64,000 nucleotides of DNA from Oscillospiraceae bacterium. Lineage in GTDB: Bacteria > Bacillota > Clostridia > Oscillospirales > Oscillospiraceae. Positions 44,890 through 53,889 of the stretch are shown here, piece by piece. A model generated the notes under the pieces. The model saw only the letters and a list, made by a program, of their open reading frames with translations, did not search any database and was not told the origin of the DNA. Made by a program: the position numbers and the translations under genes. The stretch's first letter is position 1. Every line of letters begins with the position of its first letter. The stretch covers positions 40,066 through 104,065 of the forward strand of contig WRAO01000005.1 of the NCBI GenBank assembly GCA_009780175.1. The letters are read 5' to 3'.

Positions 44890-45843
44890 CTAATACAGCT
44901 CCGTACTCAGATATTTCAGCCCCGTATCATTCACCGTAATCGCAATGGACTTCCCTTCCTCCGTCCCCCGCAACAGCTGAATCGCGGCGGCGACATTGGC
45001 GCCGGACGAAAATCCGGCGAATATACCCTCGTATTTCGCTAGGTTCCGCGCCGCTTCGATTGCTTCTTCATCACTTACGGTCAAGTATCCGGTCACGAGT
45101 CCTTCTCGAAGCAGGGGAAGCTGCATATTATACCCGCCGCCCTGAATCTGATGATTCGGATTCGTGATCGCCTGCCCCGCCAGATATGGCGCACCTTCTG
45201 GCTCGACCACATAGCACCTGATCGCGGAATTGTGCTGTTTTAGGGCGATTGAACAGCCTACAAAGGTTCCGAGCGTACCGGCGAAATCTAGGAAAACATC
45301 AATATCGCCATCGCACTGTTCCCACATTTCATTGCCTGTGATGATGTGGGCGTTTACATTCGCCTCCGACTGAAACTGGCCCGCGCGAAAAGCCTTCCGC
45401 TCCCGCACGATTCGATCCGCCGCTTCCTCAACCAAGGCCAGGTCATCGCCCGAAACTTGCCCGACAACGGCGCCTTCCGCTTGATCGACTAGTACCACCT
45501 CGGCGCCCAAGGCGCGCATCATCCTTGCGCGTTCGGGCGAGTTCCCTTTTGACATGACGGCAACAAACTTGTATCCTTTTACACCGCAGACGATTGCAAG
45601 CCCGGTCCCGGTGTTTCCGCTCGTGAGTTCAACGACTTCCTGCCCTTTTACAAGCGCGCCGCGCTGTTCCGCCTCTTCAATCATTTGCAGCGCGATCCTG
45701 TCTTTTTTGCTGTGCCCGGGGTTTAGGTATTCCAGTTTGGCGCATAGATTGCCCGCGACACCGTATGCTTTGACGAGGCGATCTAACCGAACCATCGGCG
45801 TCTGCCCGATTGCTTCGCCTATGTGATTGAGTAGTTTTTTCAT
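44890..45843 (-). CDS. Cysteine synthase family PLP enzyme
   Basis: A 317-aa fold-type II PLP enzyme. The PLP Lys lies in NPGHSKKDRIAL (about residue 46), phosphate binding in ELTSGNTGTGLAIV, and the C-terminal GFSSGANVAAAIQ is as in CysK. The PLP-Lys loop reads HSKKDR where CysK usually has GSVKDR or GSIKDR, so the amino acid substrate may differ (O-acetylserine, or cystathionine beta-synthase-like). It lies 4 nt after ruvA, an unusual place for such a gene. Confidence 0.88.
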   Translation of the reverse strand: MKKLLNHIGEAIGQTPMVRLDRLVKAYGVAGNLCAKLEYLNPGHSKKDRIALQMIEEAEQRGALVKGQEVVELTSGNTGTGLAIVCGVKGYKFVAVMSKGNSPERARMMRALGAEVVLVDQAEGAVVGQVSGDDLALVEEAADRIVRERKAFRAGQFQSEANVNAHIITGNEMWEQCDGDIDVFLDFAGTLGTFVGCSIALKQHNSAIRCYVVEPEGAPYLAGQAITNPNHQIQGGGYNMQLPLLREGLVTGYLTVSDEEAIEAARNLAKYEGIFAGFSSGANVAAAIQLLRGTEEGKSIAITVNDTGLKYLSTELY

Positions 45844-45847
45844 GCAG

Positions 45848-46450
45848 CTACCTCGCCAACTGCCGAAGCGCCAAGCGAATTACCTGTTCCAGCGGTTGAC
45901 TCGCCAAATCAATATCCCGGAGCGCCACCGATATCTCGCTTTGACTATACCCCAACACCATCAGCGCCGCCACAGCGTCGCTCGTGATATCTGTCCCAAC
46001 GGCCTTTGCGCCCTTGGTCAACCGCACCCCGCCGGAAAGACCCGCCGCGTCTTTGCCCATCTTGTCCTTGAGCTCCAAAATCACCCGCTGGGCGATTTTT
46101 TTGCCTATCCCCTGCGCCATCGTCAGGGCCTTTTCATCCTCGGCTAAAATGCTCATCGCGAGGCCTTCCGGCGTCGTAGACGACAAAATCGCAAGCGCCG
46201 CCTTTGGCCCTACGCCGGAGACGGAGAGCAAGAGCTCAAAGCAACGCTTCTCCCCTAGTGTGGAGAAGCCATAGAGGTCGAAGCAGTCCTCGCGGATCAC
46301 ATTGTAGGTAAAGAGCTTGCCAGACTCCCCCATCTTGAGGTCTGCCTGGCTGGTGCTCGTCGTGTGGAGCGCGTAGCCCACGCCGTTTGCATCAATCACG
46401 GCGAGATTTGCGTCCATCGCGGTTACTTTCCCACTTATATAGTAGAACAT
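45848..46450 (-). CDS. ruvA: Holliday junction DNA-binding protein RuvA
   Basis: A 200-aa tetrameric junction-binding protein that loads RuvB. The start MFYYISGKV at 46450 opens the OB fold; the HhH motifs are LLSVSGVGPKAALAIL and AQGIGKKIAQRVILEL, and the C-terminal domain that contacts RuvB is present. It overlaps the end of ruvC by 16 nt. Confidence 0.95.
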   Translation of the reverse strand: MFYYISGKVTAMDANLAVIDANGVGYALHTTSTSQADLKMGESGKLFTYNVIREDCFDLYGFSTLGEKRCFELLLSVSGVGPKAALAILSSTTPEGLAMSILAEDEKALTMAQGIGKKIAQRVILELKDKMGKDAAGLSGGVRLTKGAKAVGTDITSDAVAALMVLGYSQSEISVALRDIDLASQPLEQVIRLALRQLAR

Positions 46451-46953
46451 GCCTGAGTCCCCCCATCCTGTTTCCCGAGCAAATTCGTCGCACTGCGCAG
46501 ATGGCACAGGGCAATCGCCAGAGCATCCGCCGCGTCGTCCGGTTTTGGGATCTGCGACAATTGAAGCAACCGCCGCACCATCTCCTGTACCTGTTGTTTT
46601 CCCGCCCTGCCATAGCCCGAGACGGCCATCTTGACTTGCAGTGGCGTATATTCAAACAATGGTACGCCCGAGGCCGCCCCCGCGAGGAGTAAGACCCCTC
46701 TCGCGTGCGCCACTTGGATCGCCGTCTTTTCGTTTTTGTTGAAAAATAACTCTTCCACCGCAATTGCATCCGGTTCAAACTGGCGGATCAAGAGCGAGAC
46801 ATCGTCAAACACTTGCTTCAGCCGCTCCGCGAACGGCGCTCCGGCGGAGGTCGTAATGACCCCGCATTGCACCAACCGATGCCGTGACCGATTTCCCTGT
46901 ACAATTCCAAATCCCACCGTGGCATAGCCCGGGTCGATCCCTAAAATTGTCAT
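46435..46953 (-). CDS. ruvC: Holliday junction resolvase RuvC
   Basis: A 172-aa endonuclease that cuts RuvAB-bound junctions. Catalytic acids lie in GIDPGYATVG (Asp7), AVEELFF, and the C-terminal KPDDAADALAIALCH. The start at 46953 follows AGAGGAG. It is the first ruv gene of the operon. Confidence 0.95.
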   Translation of the reverse strand: MTILGIDPGYATVGFGIVQGNRSRHRLVQCGVITTSAGAPFAERLKQVFDDVSLLIRQFEPDAIAVEELFFNKNEKTAIQVAHARGVLLLAGAASGVPLFEYTPLQVKMAVSGYGRAGKQQVQEMVRRLLQLSQIPKPDDAADALAIALCHLRSATNLLGKQDGGTQACSTI

Positions 46954-47020
46954 CCCTGTCTCCTCTTTGTGCGCTACCATATATTGTAGCATACCGGATC
47001 AAAATACGCAATATTGGGCA

Positions 47021-47054
47021 CATCCCACAAGGTTCAAATTTGCCTTGCGGGATG
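47021..47054. terminator. Hairpin between a hypothetical gene and ruvC
   Basis: CATCCC-a-CAAGG pairs with CCTTG-c-GGGATG with a 10-nt loop; there is no T run. Confidence 0.4.
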
Positions 47055-47083
47055 CGCTTCTATTATTCAAATTTTTGGTCTTC

Positions 47084-47614
47084 CTAGTCTGATCGGACAT
47101 CCTCGCGCCACTGCGTCCAGTCCGTCCAAAATCTATGATACCCCTGCTCGGCAACTTCATCAAAAAAGGACTTGGGCGAACATGTCTCATAGAATACTTG
47201 AATCGCATCCGCAAATTGAAATACGATCGTTCTGTACTCTTCCAGCGACAATATCACCTGCGTATTAGAACCCGTCGTAAGCCTAACAGCCCCGCCTTCA
47301 TGCGTAACCGACCAATCAAGCCCGGAAATACACCCGCAAATGCGGAGTTTGTCTGTTGTTTCGTCTATCCATATACCATCCCCACAGCAGGGCAACAGGT
47401 GTATGTCATTGATATCGTCCGCTATATGGTCCTCATACGCCGATTTGAGCAACTGGTACGCCCCCGCACTCACCGTCCACCCATCACTCGTCCCATCATC
47501 CAGAACTTCCTCTCCAATCCGAACAAATACATGTCCATGCAAACACAAATCGTCAGGATAGTCACTAGATCCGTCTATCCAATGCAAGTCAATTATCCGA
47601 AGTTCAAACTCCAA
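47084..47614 (-). CDS. Hypothetical acidic protein
   Basis: A 176-aa soluble protein, TTG start 9 nt after GGAGGG. It is acidic and Trp-rich (DLHWIDGSSDYPDDLCLHGHV at the start; FWTDWTQWRED at the end). I do not recognise it. The composition and lack of conserved context resemble immunity-type proteins, but no toxin is nearby. It follows recQ by 15 nt and may be read with it. Confidence 0.62.
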   Translation of the reverse strand: MEFELRIIDLHWIDGSSDYPDDLCLHGHVFVRIGEEVLDDGTSDGWTVSAGAYQLLKSAYEDHIADDINDIHLLPCCGDGIWIDETTDKLRICGCISGLDWSVTHEGGAVRLTTGSNTQVILSLEEYRTIVFQFADAIQVFYETCSPKSFFDEVAEQGYHRFWTDWTQWREDVRSD

Positions 47615-47629
47615 AGTTTTCTGCCCTCC

Positions 47630-49507
47630 TCACCCCAAATGCCCCCGAATCACCGCCAAGAACTCCGCCCCATACCGTTCAAACTTTCTCTGTCCAACCC
47701 CGCTGATCTCAAGGAAATCCGCCTCCGTTTCCGGCATCACTTCGCTCATCTCCACCAATGTCGCGTCGTGGAAGATCACATATGGTGGGACGCCCTGCGC
47801 ACGCGCGAGCTCTGTCCGCAGTCCGCGCAGTTTCTCGAACAGATCGTCGTTCGCCAGCGCCATCTCCTCGATTTCCGCCCGCTTCTTCCGTCCGCGTTTC
47901 TTTGGTTCCGCAGATGCCGTCTCCGATACCCGCATCAGAACTGTCGCCCCGTCAAACAAGACAGCGCGCGCCTTCGGCCCGAGCTTCACCACAGGATATA
48001 CGCCCCGCTGGATGTCTGTCTCCGTCACATAGAGATAGTCCATCGCCACCAGCGCGTCGATCAGCTCCAAAATCCGCTTGCCTGTCAGGTCGCGCAATAC
48101 TCCGTATGTACTGAGCCGATGAAGTCCAAACTCCACGGGCTTGCCTGTTTCCTTTCCCTTCAAAACTTCCGAAACCAAAACCTTCCCAAACCGTTCATCC
48201 ATCCGCTTCACGCAGGACAATATTTTCTGCGCCTCGACGGTAATATCTACCTCCGCAAAGGTCTGTTTGCAGTTCGCGCAGTTTCCGCAGTCTGTCGCCC
48301 GCGGCTCGTCGAAATAGGAGAGGATATGCCGCCGGAGGCAAGTCGTCGTCTTGCAATATCCCACCATACTAGAAAGCCGCGCTCGGTCCTGCGCAACCAA
48401 CAGCTCCAGCAGATCGGCGTCCATTCCCTCCTGCTCCTCGCTATCTCTCTGGATCAAGAATGTGTTGAGCGCAATGTCTTTCTCCGCATAGAGCAACACA
48501 CACTCCGCCGGAGCTCCGTCTCGTCCGGCGCGGCCTGCCTCCTGATAATAACTTTCCAAATTCTTCGGCATCCCCACATGGAGCACATAGGTCACGTTAG
48601 ACTTATCTATCCCCATTCCAAAGGCGTTCGTCGCCACCATCACAGGGCACTCATCCGCCTGAAAGGCCTCTTGATTGCGCCGCCGTTCCTCATCCGAAAG
48701 CCCCGCGTGATACCGCGTCGCCGGGATGCCTGCTTTCACCAGCCGTTCCTCAACTTGCTCCACGTCTTTCCGCGTCAGGCAATACACAATCCCACTCTTG
48801 CCTCGCCGCTCTTCGACGAACCGAACCGCCGCGTCCATCCGTCCGTGCGGGCGCTGCACCTCGAAATACAAATTTTCCCGATCAAACCCCGTCGTGACCC
48901 CGAGCGGATCCCGGAGTTCCAACAAGGCCTCCATATCCCGCCGCACCTGCTGCGTCGCCGTCGCGGTAAACGCCGCCACCACCGGCCGCTCCGGGAGCGC
49001 CTCAATAAACCGACTGATCTCCAAATAACTCGGCCGAAAATCTTGCCCCCACTGGGACACGCAATGCGCCTCATCCACCGCCACCAGCGCGATGTCCAGT
49101 TTGAAGACTGTCTCCAAAAACCGACTGTTCAACAAGCGCTCCGGCGCAACATAGCAAAGCCGATACGTCCCGTATCGGAGTTCCTCCAACACCCGATCCA
49201 CTTGTGAAGCCGTCAGCGAACTGTTAATATAAGCCGCCCGTACCCCGGCCTGTCCGAGGCTCCCCACCTGATCCTTCATTAGCGAAATCAAAGGCGAAAC
49301 CACAAGCGTAATCCCGTCCAACAGCAAAGCCGGCACCTGATAACAAATACTCTTCCCCGCCCCTGTCGGCATGATGGCAAGCGCGTCTTGCCCGGACAGA
49401 ATGGCGTCGATGATCTCTTCTTGACCGCCGCGAAAGGCTTTGTAGCCGAATATTTGTTCTAAGATCGAAAATTTATCTCTCAAGGTCCTCGTCCTTCCCC
49501 TCTTCAT
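47630..49507 (-). CDS. recQ: ATP-dependent DNA helicase RecQ
   Basis: A 625-aa 3'-5' helicase. Motif I is MPTGAGKSICYQ, motif II is VDEAHCVSQWG, and motif VI is QEAGRAGRDG. The zinc-binding region (CRRHILSYFDEPRATDCGNCANCK) and an HRDC domain at the C-terminus (DDLFEKLRGLRTELA) complete a full-length RecQ. The ATG at 49507 overlaps the upstream gene by 35 nt and has a weak site; a TTG at 49483 after GGAAGGACGAGG is also possible. Confidence 0.95.
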   Translation of the reverse strand: MKRGRTRTLRDKFSILEQIFGYKAFRGGQEEIIDAILSGQDALAIMPTGAGKSICYQVPALLLDGITLVVSPLISLMKDQVGSLGQAGVRAAYINSSLTASQVDRVLEELRYGTYRLCYVAPERLLNSRFLETVFKLDIALVAVDEAHCVSQWGQDFRPSYLEISRFIEALPERPVVAAFTATATQQVRRDMEALLELRDPLGVTTGFDRENLYFEVQRPHGRMDAAVRFVEERRGKSGIVYCLTRKDVEQVEERLVKAGIPATRYHAGLSDEERRRNQEAFQADECPVMVATNAFGMGIDKSNVTYVLHVGMPKNLESYYQEAGRAGRDGAPAECVLLYAEKDIALNTFLIQRDSEEQEGMDADLLELLVAQDRARLSSMVGYCKTTTCLRRHILSYFDEPRATDCGNCANCKQTFAEVDITVEAQKILSCVKRMDERFGKVLVSEVLKGKETGKPVEFGLHRLSTYGVLRDLTGKRILELIDALVAMDYLYVTETDIQRGVYPVVKLGPKARAVLFDGATVLMRVSETASAEPKKRGRKKRAEIEEMALANDDLFEKLRGLRTELARAQGVPPYVIFHDATLVEMSEVMPETEADFLEISGVGQRKFERYGAEFLAVIRGHLG

Positions 49508-50126
49508 CCGTATCCTTCCATAATTGCCATTTCCAATAAATCACCAACGCCGCCAATAACACCAAAACCCCCGGATGAACCCGCCCAGCCCCGCTATGCG
49601 CAAGCACTTCCCGCGGCCCATCCCCAAAATTCTCCTCTGCAATCCGCACCAAATCTCCGATTGTGAGTGGCAGTCCGCTCATATGGCCCAAAGCATCCTC
49701 TAATCCCACATGGGCATCCAAAGTCAGCGTACTTTCGTTCCAATGCGGAAATCTGTATGCTCCTTGCCATGGATTTAACAAGGTTGCTGCAGGATAAGAA
49801 ATCGAATCAACAGACAAAAATAACACCAAATCATCCCCCGGTACAAGTTGAAACCGCGGGAAATTCACAAGAAGTCTTGATATAACACCGACCAGATGCC
49901 CTACACTGATCGTATCTCCCGGCTGAATATCACCTTGGAACACCTCTAACACCCGAACTTGCCTTCCGGCCAATACTTCAACCCGAACAATATATGTCGC
50001 TGTGCTAGCCATCTCGTCAATATTCTCGCCGCCTCCCGGCCACGCCCAAGACGCCGCCATAGCCCCACCTCCGGCCATCAAAGCCAACACCAAAGCCAAC
50101 ATCCCCACAAAAATCCGCTTCCTCAT
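49473..50126 (-). CDS. Exported protein with C-terminal membrane anchor
   Basis: A 217-aa protein with a signal peptide (MRKRIFVGMLALVLALMAGGGAMA), a mature beta-rich domain (TYIVRVEVLAGRQVRVLEVFQGDIQPGDTISVGH) and a C-terminal hydrophobic segment (HPGVLVLLAALVIYWKW) before an acidic tail. The domain pattern resembles small surface proteins that carry a cohesin- or OB-like fold, but I do not recognise a family. Its 3' end overlaps recQ. Confidence 0.75.
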   Translation of the reverse strand: MRKRIFVGMLALVLALMAGGGAMAASWAWPGGGENIDEMASTATYIVRVEVLAGRQVRVLEVFQGDIQPGDTISVGHLVGVISRLLVNFPRFQLVPGDDLVLFLSVDSISYPAATLLNPWQGAYRFPHWNESTLTLDAHVGLEDALGHMSGLPLTIGDLVRIAEENFGDGPREVLAHSGAGRVHPGVLVLLAALVIYWKWQLWKDTDEEGKDEDLER

Positions 50127-50161
50127 AACCCAGCCACCTCCCAACACCCCCATCATAACAC

Positions 50162-50190
50162 AAAAACGCCGCCAACAAAAGTTGACGGCA
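50162..50190 (-). terminator. Terminator of the tRNA-Pro gene
   Basis: GCCGCCAAC/GTTGACGGC with one mismatch and an AAAA loop; TTTTT follows on the minus strand. Confidence 0.8.
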
Positions 50191-50195
50191 TTTTC

Positions 50196-50272
50196 TGGTC
50201 GGAATGCTGGGACTCGAACCCAGGGCCTCTTGGTCCCGAACCAAGCGCGATACCAAACTTCGCCACATCCCG
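50196..50272 (-). tRNA. tRNA-Pro (anticodon CGG)
   Basis: A 77-nt cloverleaf: acceptor CGGGATG/CATTCCG with one G-T pair, D stem GCGA/TCGC, anticodon stem CTTGG/CCAAG with loop TTCGGGA (anticodon CGG), T arm CTGGG-TTCGAGT-CCCAG. The discriminator A and CCA are encoded. It reads proline codon CCG. Confidence 0.95.
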
Positions 50273-50290
50273 AAATTTTCTAACTTCTCA

Positions 50291-50319
50291 ATTATAGGGC
50301 CAAAGTCGCCTCTTGTCAA
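50291..50319 (-). promoter_or_regulatory. Consensus promoter of tRNA-Pro
   Basis: TTGACA (50314-50319), 17-nt spacer, TATAAT (50291-50296) on the minus strand, about 19 nt before the tRNA. Confidence 0.92.
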
Positions 50320-50348
50320 GGTCGAAAATAGGATCTTTCCGATTCCCA

Positions 50349-51305
50349 TTACGCCCCATCCCTTGCCCACATCCGATACCACCCCCGCACCTCATGTACC
50401 GCAATCCCTAATTCCGCGTAATCAACCAGCTCCCGGAGCCGCACCAGTTCCCCCATCATATACGCATATCCCAGTGAAGAGAAAAAGACATGGTCATATC
50501 CCGGGTTCTCAAACCCCGGCTCAACCAGCGCAGACAAAAAGATCGGCCGCCCCATCTCCCGCGCAAACGCAACATGATGCTGCGCAATCTGATACATCGC
50601 CTCCGCGCTGTTGCGATACGACAGCACAAACACCCGGGTCGCCTCCAAAATCGCCGCGCGATAGAAATACATCATTTCCCCGCGATACACAATCAAATCG
50701 TACGCCCCGTCCCGGTACCAAAACGGAATCGTCCAATCCATCGGCCCAAACTGATCCGTTGTCCGCACTTTGAGGTCCATATACCGCTGCAGCAACTCAT
50801 TCCGCGTGTCCGCATTCCACACCGGATCCTGATGCGGTTCCACGTTCAAGTGCACTCCCGCAAACCGCGTCATCTCGCAGGCCGACGCTTGGTAGGCCAA
50901 AAACACCTCCATGCGCTCCACAAGACCGGCATCGTCGTGGATCCACGACCAATCTCCCGTCAGGTAATACACCGCAATCCCTCTTGTGCGCGCCTCCGCG
51001 ATAAACGCACTTGTCCGATCCTGGCACCAATCCGGTCTTGTAACTCCCGCGGCAAAGTAGAGTTCTGTAATCCCCTGCGCATCCGCAAAGTCCAAATAGC
51101 GCAAGTCCGCCTCGTCGTCTCCAGCGCTCCACCACCAAACCCCAAACGCGGGTCCCTCCCGGAGCGGGACATAGCAATGTACAACAGGCTGCGAGTCTGC
51201 TCCCCCAGCCTCCTCCGCACACCCAACCAAGAGTAGAATGAGTAGCACAAGCAGGAGTAGTTTCAGTATAGATTTGTTGAAGCGCTCCAACAAAATTCTT
51301 CTCAC
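50349..51305 (-). CDS. Lipoprotein with TIM-barrel-like domain
   Basis: A 318-aa exported lipoprotein: the signal peptide ends in LLLVGCAEE. The mature part looks like a glycoside-hydrolase-like barrel (FGVWWWSAGDDEADLRYLDFADAQGITELYFAAG; FAGVHLNVEPHQ; FWYRDGAYDLIVYRGEMMYFY), with Asp/Glu residues placed as in DUF4434/GH-like proteins. Substrate unknown. It starts 59 nt upstream of nothing obvious and is followed by the tRNA promoter. Confidence 0.72.
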   Translation of the reverse strand: MRRILLERFNKSILKLLLLVLLILLLVGCAEEAGGADSQPVVHCYVPLREGPAFGVWWWSAGDDEADLRYLDFADAQGITELYFAAGVTRPDWCQDRTSAFIAEARTRGIAVYYLTGDWSWIHDDAGLVERMEVFLAYQASACEMTRFAGVHLNVEPHQDPVWNADTRNELLQRYMDLKVRTTDQFGPMDWTIPFWYRDGAYDLIVYRGEMMYFYRAAILEATRVFVLSYRNSAEAMYQIAQHHVAFAREMGRPIFLSALVEPGFENPGYDHVFFSSLGYAYMMGELVRLRELVDYAELGIAVHEVRGWYRMWARDGA

Positions 51306-51364
51306 CCCCAGACCAAAAATATATTTTACTTATAATATCATTTTATATCTAGGCTTGATCGCCA

Positions 51365-51898
51365 CTAACGCACCCCCAACACCAGCAACACCCCCCGCGC
51401 AATCGCGTCCGCATACGCATTAAAATTCTCATCAAACAACTGATTATCCCGCTCATTCGTGATAAACCCCATCTCCAGCAGCATCGCCGGCGCATTCGTA
51501 TTCCGGAGCACCGCAAAATTCCCCCGCTTCACCCCGCGATCCCGCTGCACACCCGCCCGTACAATCTCCCCAAGCACCGTCTCAGCAGCTTCCACCTCAA
51601 ACGTGGTCGGATCGAGATACACAAAATTCTCTACCCCATTCGCCGCATGCGACTCCGCGGCGTTTCTATGGATAGATACAAACAAATCCGCTCCCGCCCG
51701 GTTCGAGACGGCACTCCGCTCTGTCATCGGCAGGAACACATCCGTACTCCGCGTCATAACCACCCTCTGCCCACGCGCTTCCAGTCTCCGTTGTACCGCG
51801 AGGGCCAGGTCCAGATTGTCGTCCTTCTCCAAACGTCCCCCATACACAGCACCGCTATCAGCGCCGCCGTGCCCTGCGTCTACTACAATTGTCTTCAT
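51365..51898 (-). CDS. N-acetylmuramoyl-L-alanine amidase (Amidase_3)
   Basis: A 177-aa zinc amidase without a signal peptide or binding domain. Zinc ligands lie in DAGHGGADSGA (His), EKDDN (Glu) and FVSIHRNAA (His); the catalytic Glu is in LLEMGFITNERDN. It cleaves peptidoglycan stem peptides. The absence of an export signal and its small size suggest a spore or lysis role; the substrate location is unclear. The start follows AGAGGTGCT. Confidence 0.92.
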   Translation of the reverse strand: MKTIVVDAGHGGADSGAVYGGRLEKDDNLDLALAVQRRLEARGQRVVMTRSTDVFLPMTERSAVSNRAGADLFVSIHRNAAESHAANGVENFVYLDPTTFEVEAAETVLGEIVRAGVQRDRGVKRGNFAVLRNTNAPAMLLEMGFITNERDNQLFDENFNAYADAIARGVLLVLGVR

Positions 51899-52031
51899 AG
51901 CACCTCTTCCTCTCATCTGCATGCTTACTCTATGGTATGAATACAGAGACAAAACGTGCAAGGGAGCCCAAAAGAGTCATTATAATATCAACACGAATAA
52001 GTAAATCTTCTTATTTCAACCCCACACAAGC

Positions 52032-52067
52032 AAAAGCATCCGAGGCTAAAAACTTCGGATGCTTTTC
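52032..52067 (-). terminator. Terminator of the hemolysin-family gene
   Basis: AAAAGCATCCGA/TCGGATGCTTTT with an 11-nt loop. Confidence 0.85.
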
Positions 52068-52079
52068 TTGTTTCTCACT

Positions 52080-53414
52080 TTATGTTACACTCTCTTCAGG
52101 CGCTTCTTCCTCACCAAGCCGCGTCACGATCACCGTAGCAATTCGCAAATCCTGCACACTCTCAACCTGGAACTTCAGCCCTCCAAACACAACCTCCGGC
52201 TTCTCATCTTCCGCCGGAATATACCCGAGCTCCCCGACCAAGAAGCCGCTGAGCGTCTCATAATCGTCCACGGGTAACTCCATCTCGAAGAAATCCCGCA
52301 CGGTTTCTAGATAGGCCCCGCCTTGGATTTCGAAGGTGTTTTCGTCCAAGGGCTGAATATCCGGTACCTCGTTCGCGTCATACTCGTCGTGGATACTGCC
52401 GACAATCTCTTCCACCAGGTCTTCCATGGTAACAATCCCCATCGTACCGCCGTATTCGTCAACCACGATCGCCATGTAAATCCGATCTTTGCGCATCTCC
52501 TGAAACAACTCACCCGTTTTTTTGGAAGACGGAATAAAATAAGGCTCACGAAGCAAACTTTGCAAATCAAAATCCACGCGATCCGGATGATTGACCATGT
52601 AATGCATCACGTCTTTGGCATGCAAGATGCCGCGTACATTATCCAGGCTCTCTTCATACACCGGTACTCTGGAATAGTTTTCCTTGATGAGCAACTCCAC
52701 CACCGTGTGAAAGTCCGCTTCAATCGGCAGGGCAATCACGTCCACGCGATGTGTGCAGATTTCCGCAGCCGTCATGGTGTCGAATGCGAAGATATTCTCG
52801 ATCATATCCTGTTCGCTCTCCGCAATATTCCCATGCTCACTGCCCGACTCCACCATGAGCAAGAGCTCTTCCTTCGTCACATCTTCCTCCGGCTTTTCCC
52901 CTTTGATTCCGATCAGTGTCAAAATCAGCTTCGCGGAAACAGAGAGCAGCTTCACAAAGGGCAACGCGAGAATCGAGAGCGCACGCAGCAAATAAATCGC
53001 CCGGAGCGCAAACGGAATAGCGTGTTGCAACGCAATCCGCTTCGGAACCAACTCCCCGAAAATGAGGGTGAGATAGGTGAGCAGCGCAGTGATGAAAATG
53101 AATACGACAGGCTCAATCGCCCCCTCGGAAATCGGCAGCCCTGCCCGGATGGCCCATGCCATCAAGGGGTCGGTAAAGGCGTTCGCCGCGAAGGCGCCAG
53201 AGAAAAAGGCGATAAAGGTAATGTAGAGTTGCGTGGTCGCGAAGACACTGTTCGGCTCATCCATGACTTTCAAAAGCCGCTCCGCTTTCTTATCTCCCGC
53301 CTCCGCCAACATCTTGACCCGGTTGCGATTCGCAGAACTCAACGCAATCTCCGAAGATGACAAAATGCCGCTAATCAGCGTAAGCACCACCAGAATTAAA
53401 ATACTTTGTAACAA
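52080..53414 (-). CDS. CNNM/CBS-pair hemolysin-family (TlyC/CorC-like) membrane protein
   Basis: A 444-aa protein. The N-terminal CNNM (DUF21) domain has about four transmembrane segments (LILVVLTLISGILSSSEIALSSANR). A CBS pair (residues about 210-330, VDVIALPIEADFHTVVELLIKENYSRVPVYEE ...) and the C-terminal CorC_HlyC domain follow. The family probably transports Mg2+ or Co2+ or sodium; the hemolysin name is historical. Confidence 0.92.
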   Translation of the reverse strand: MLQSILILVVLTLISGILSSSEIALSSANRNRVKMLAEAGDKKAERLLKVMDEPNSVFATTQLYITFIAFFSGAFAANAFTDPLMAWAIRAGLPISEGAIEPVVFIFITALLTYLTLIFGELVPKRIALQHAIPFALRAIYLLRALSILALPFVKLLSVSAKLILTLIGIKGEKPEEDVTKEELLLMVESGSEHGNIAESEQDMIENIFAFDTMTAAEICTHRVDVIALPIEADFHTVVELLIKENYSRVPVYEESLDNVRGILHAKDVMHYMVNHPDRVDFDLQSLLREPYFIPSSKKTGELFQEMRKDRIYMAIVVDEYGGTMGIVTMEDLVEEIVGSIHDEYDANEVPDIQPLDENTFEIQGGAYLETVRDFFEMELPVDDYETLSGFLVGELGYIPAEDEKPEVVFGGLKFQVESVQDLRIATVIVTRLGEEEAPEESVT

Positions 53415-53513
53415 AATAACACTCTCCTAATAACGGACCTTAGTATCATTCTATCACATTTTCATAAAAAATGCCAGCCCCACCCGATTTCTCTTTCAAA
53501 AAGGAGCGCTCCC

Positions 53514-53816
53514 ATGCAAATCTATAAAAACCCCCACTGCAAAAAAGTCCGCAGCAGCCACATTTTAGCGGTCACCTGCGGCTACTGCGGGCAGTTCATC
53601 GCCCACTATCAAAAAGTCGGCGAGAGCAATTTCGTGAAGATGTATAACGACCGCATCATCGAAGGCACCCTAGACTTCTCCCAATACCATGGCGCCATCT
53701 TCTGCCCAAACTGCAACAAACAAATCGCCACACGGTATATTACGAAGATGGATAAAAAAGAGGCCTATCGGTTCACTCCCTCCACGTTCCGGGCAAAGAA
53801 AATTACTTCGCCTTAA
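53514..53816 (+). CDS. Zinc-ribbon protein of unknown function
   Basis: A 100-aa basic protein with two Cys pairs, TCGYCGQF and FCPNCNKQ, forming one zinc ribbon. The N-terminal part (MQIYKNPHCKKVRSSHILAVTCG) lacks a signal. I do not recognise the family. It starts 7 nt after AAGGAG and precedes the YdcF-like gene by 73 nt. Confidence 0.75.
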   Translation: MQIYKNPHCKKVRSSHILAVTCGYCGQFIAHYQKVGESNFVKMYNDRIIEGTLDFSQYHGAIFCPNCNKQIATRYITKMDKKEAYRFTPSTFRAKKITSP

Positions 53817-53889
53817 CACCACGCATATGGTATAATTCACAGTAAGGTTACCGGGTGTGCTGCATCGTTTCGGATAAGGTGGTTTTAGA

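Noticed and set aside
47135..49207. 690-codon open frame on the plus strand
   Set aside because: It is antisense to recQ and the adjacent gene; composition (His/Arg/Pro) is that of a shadow frame.
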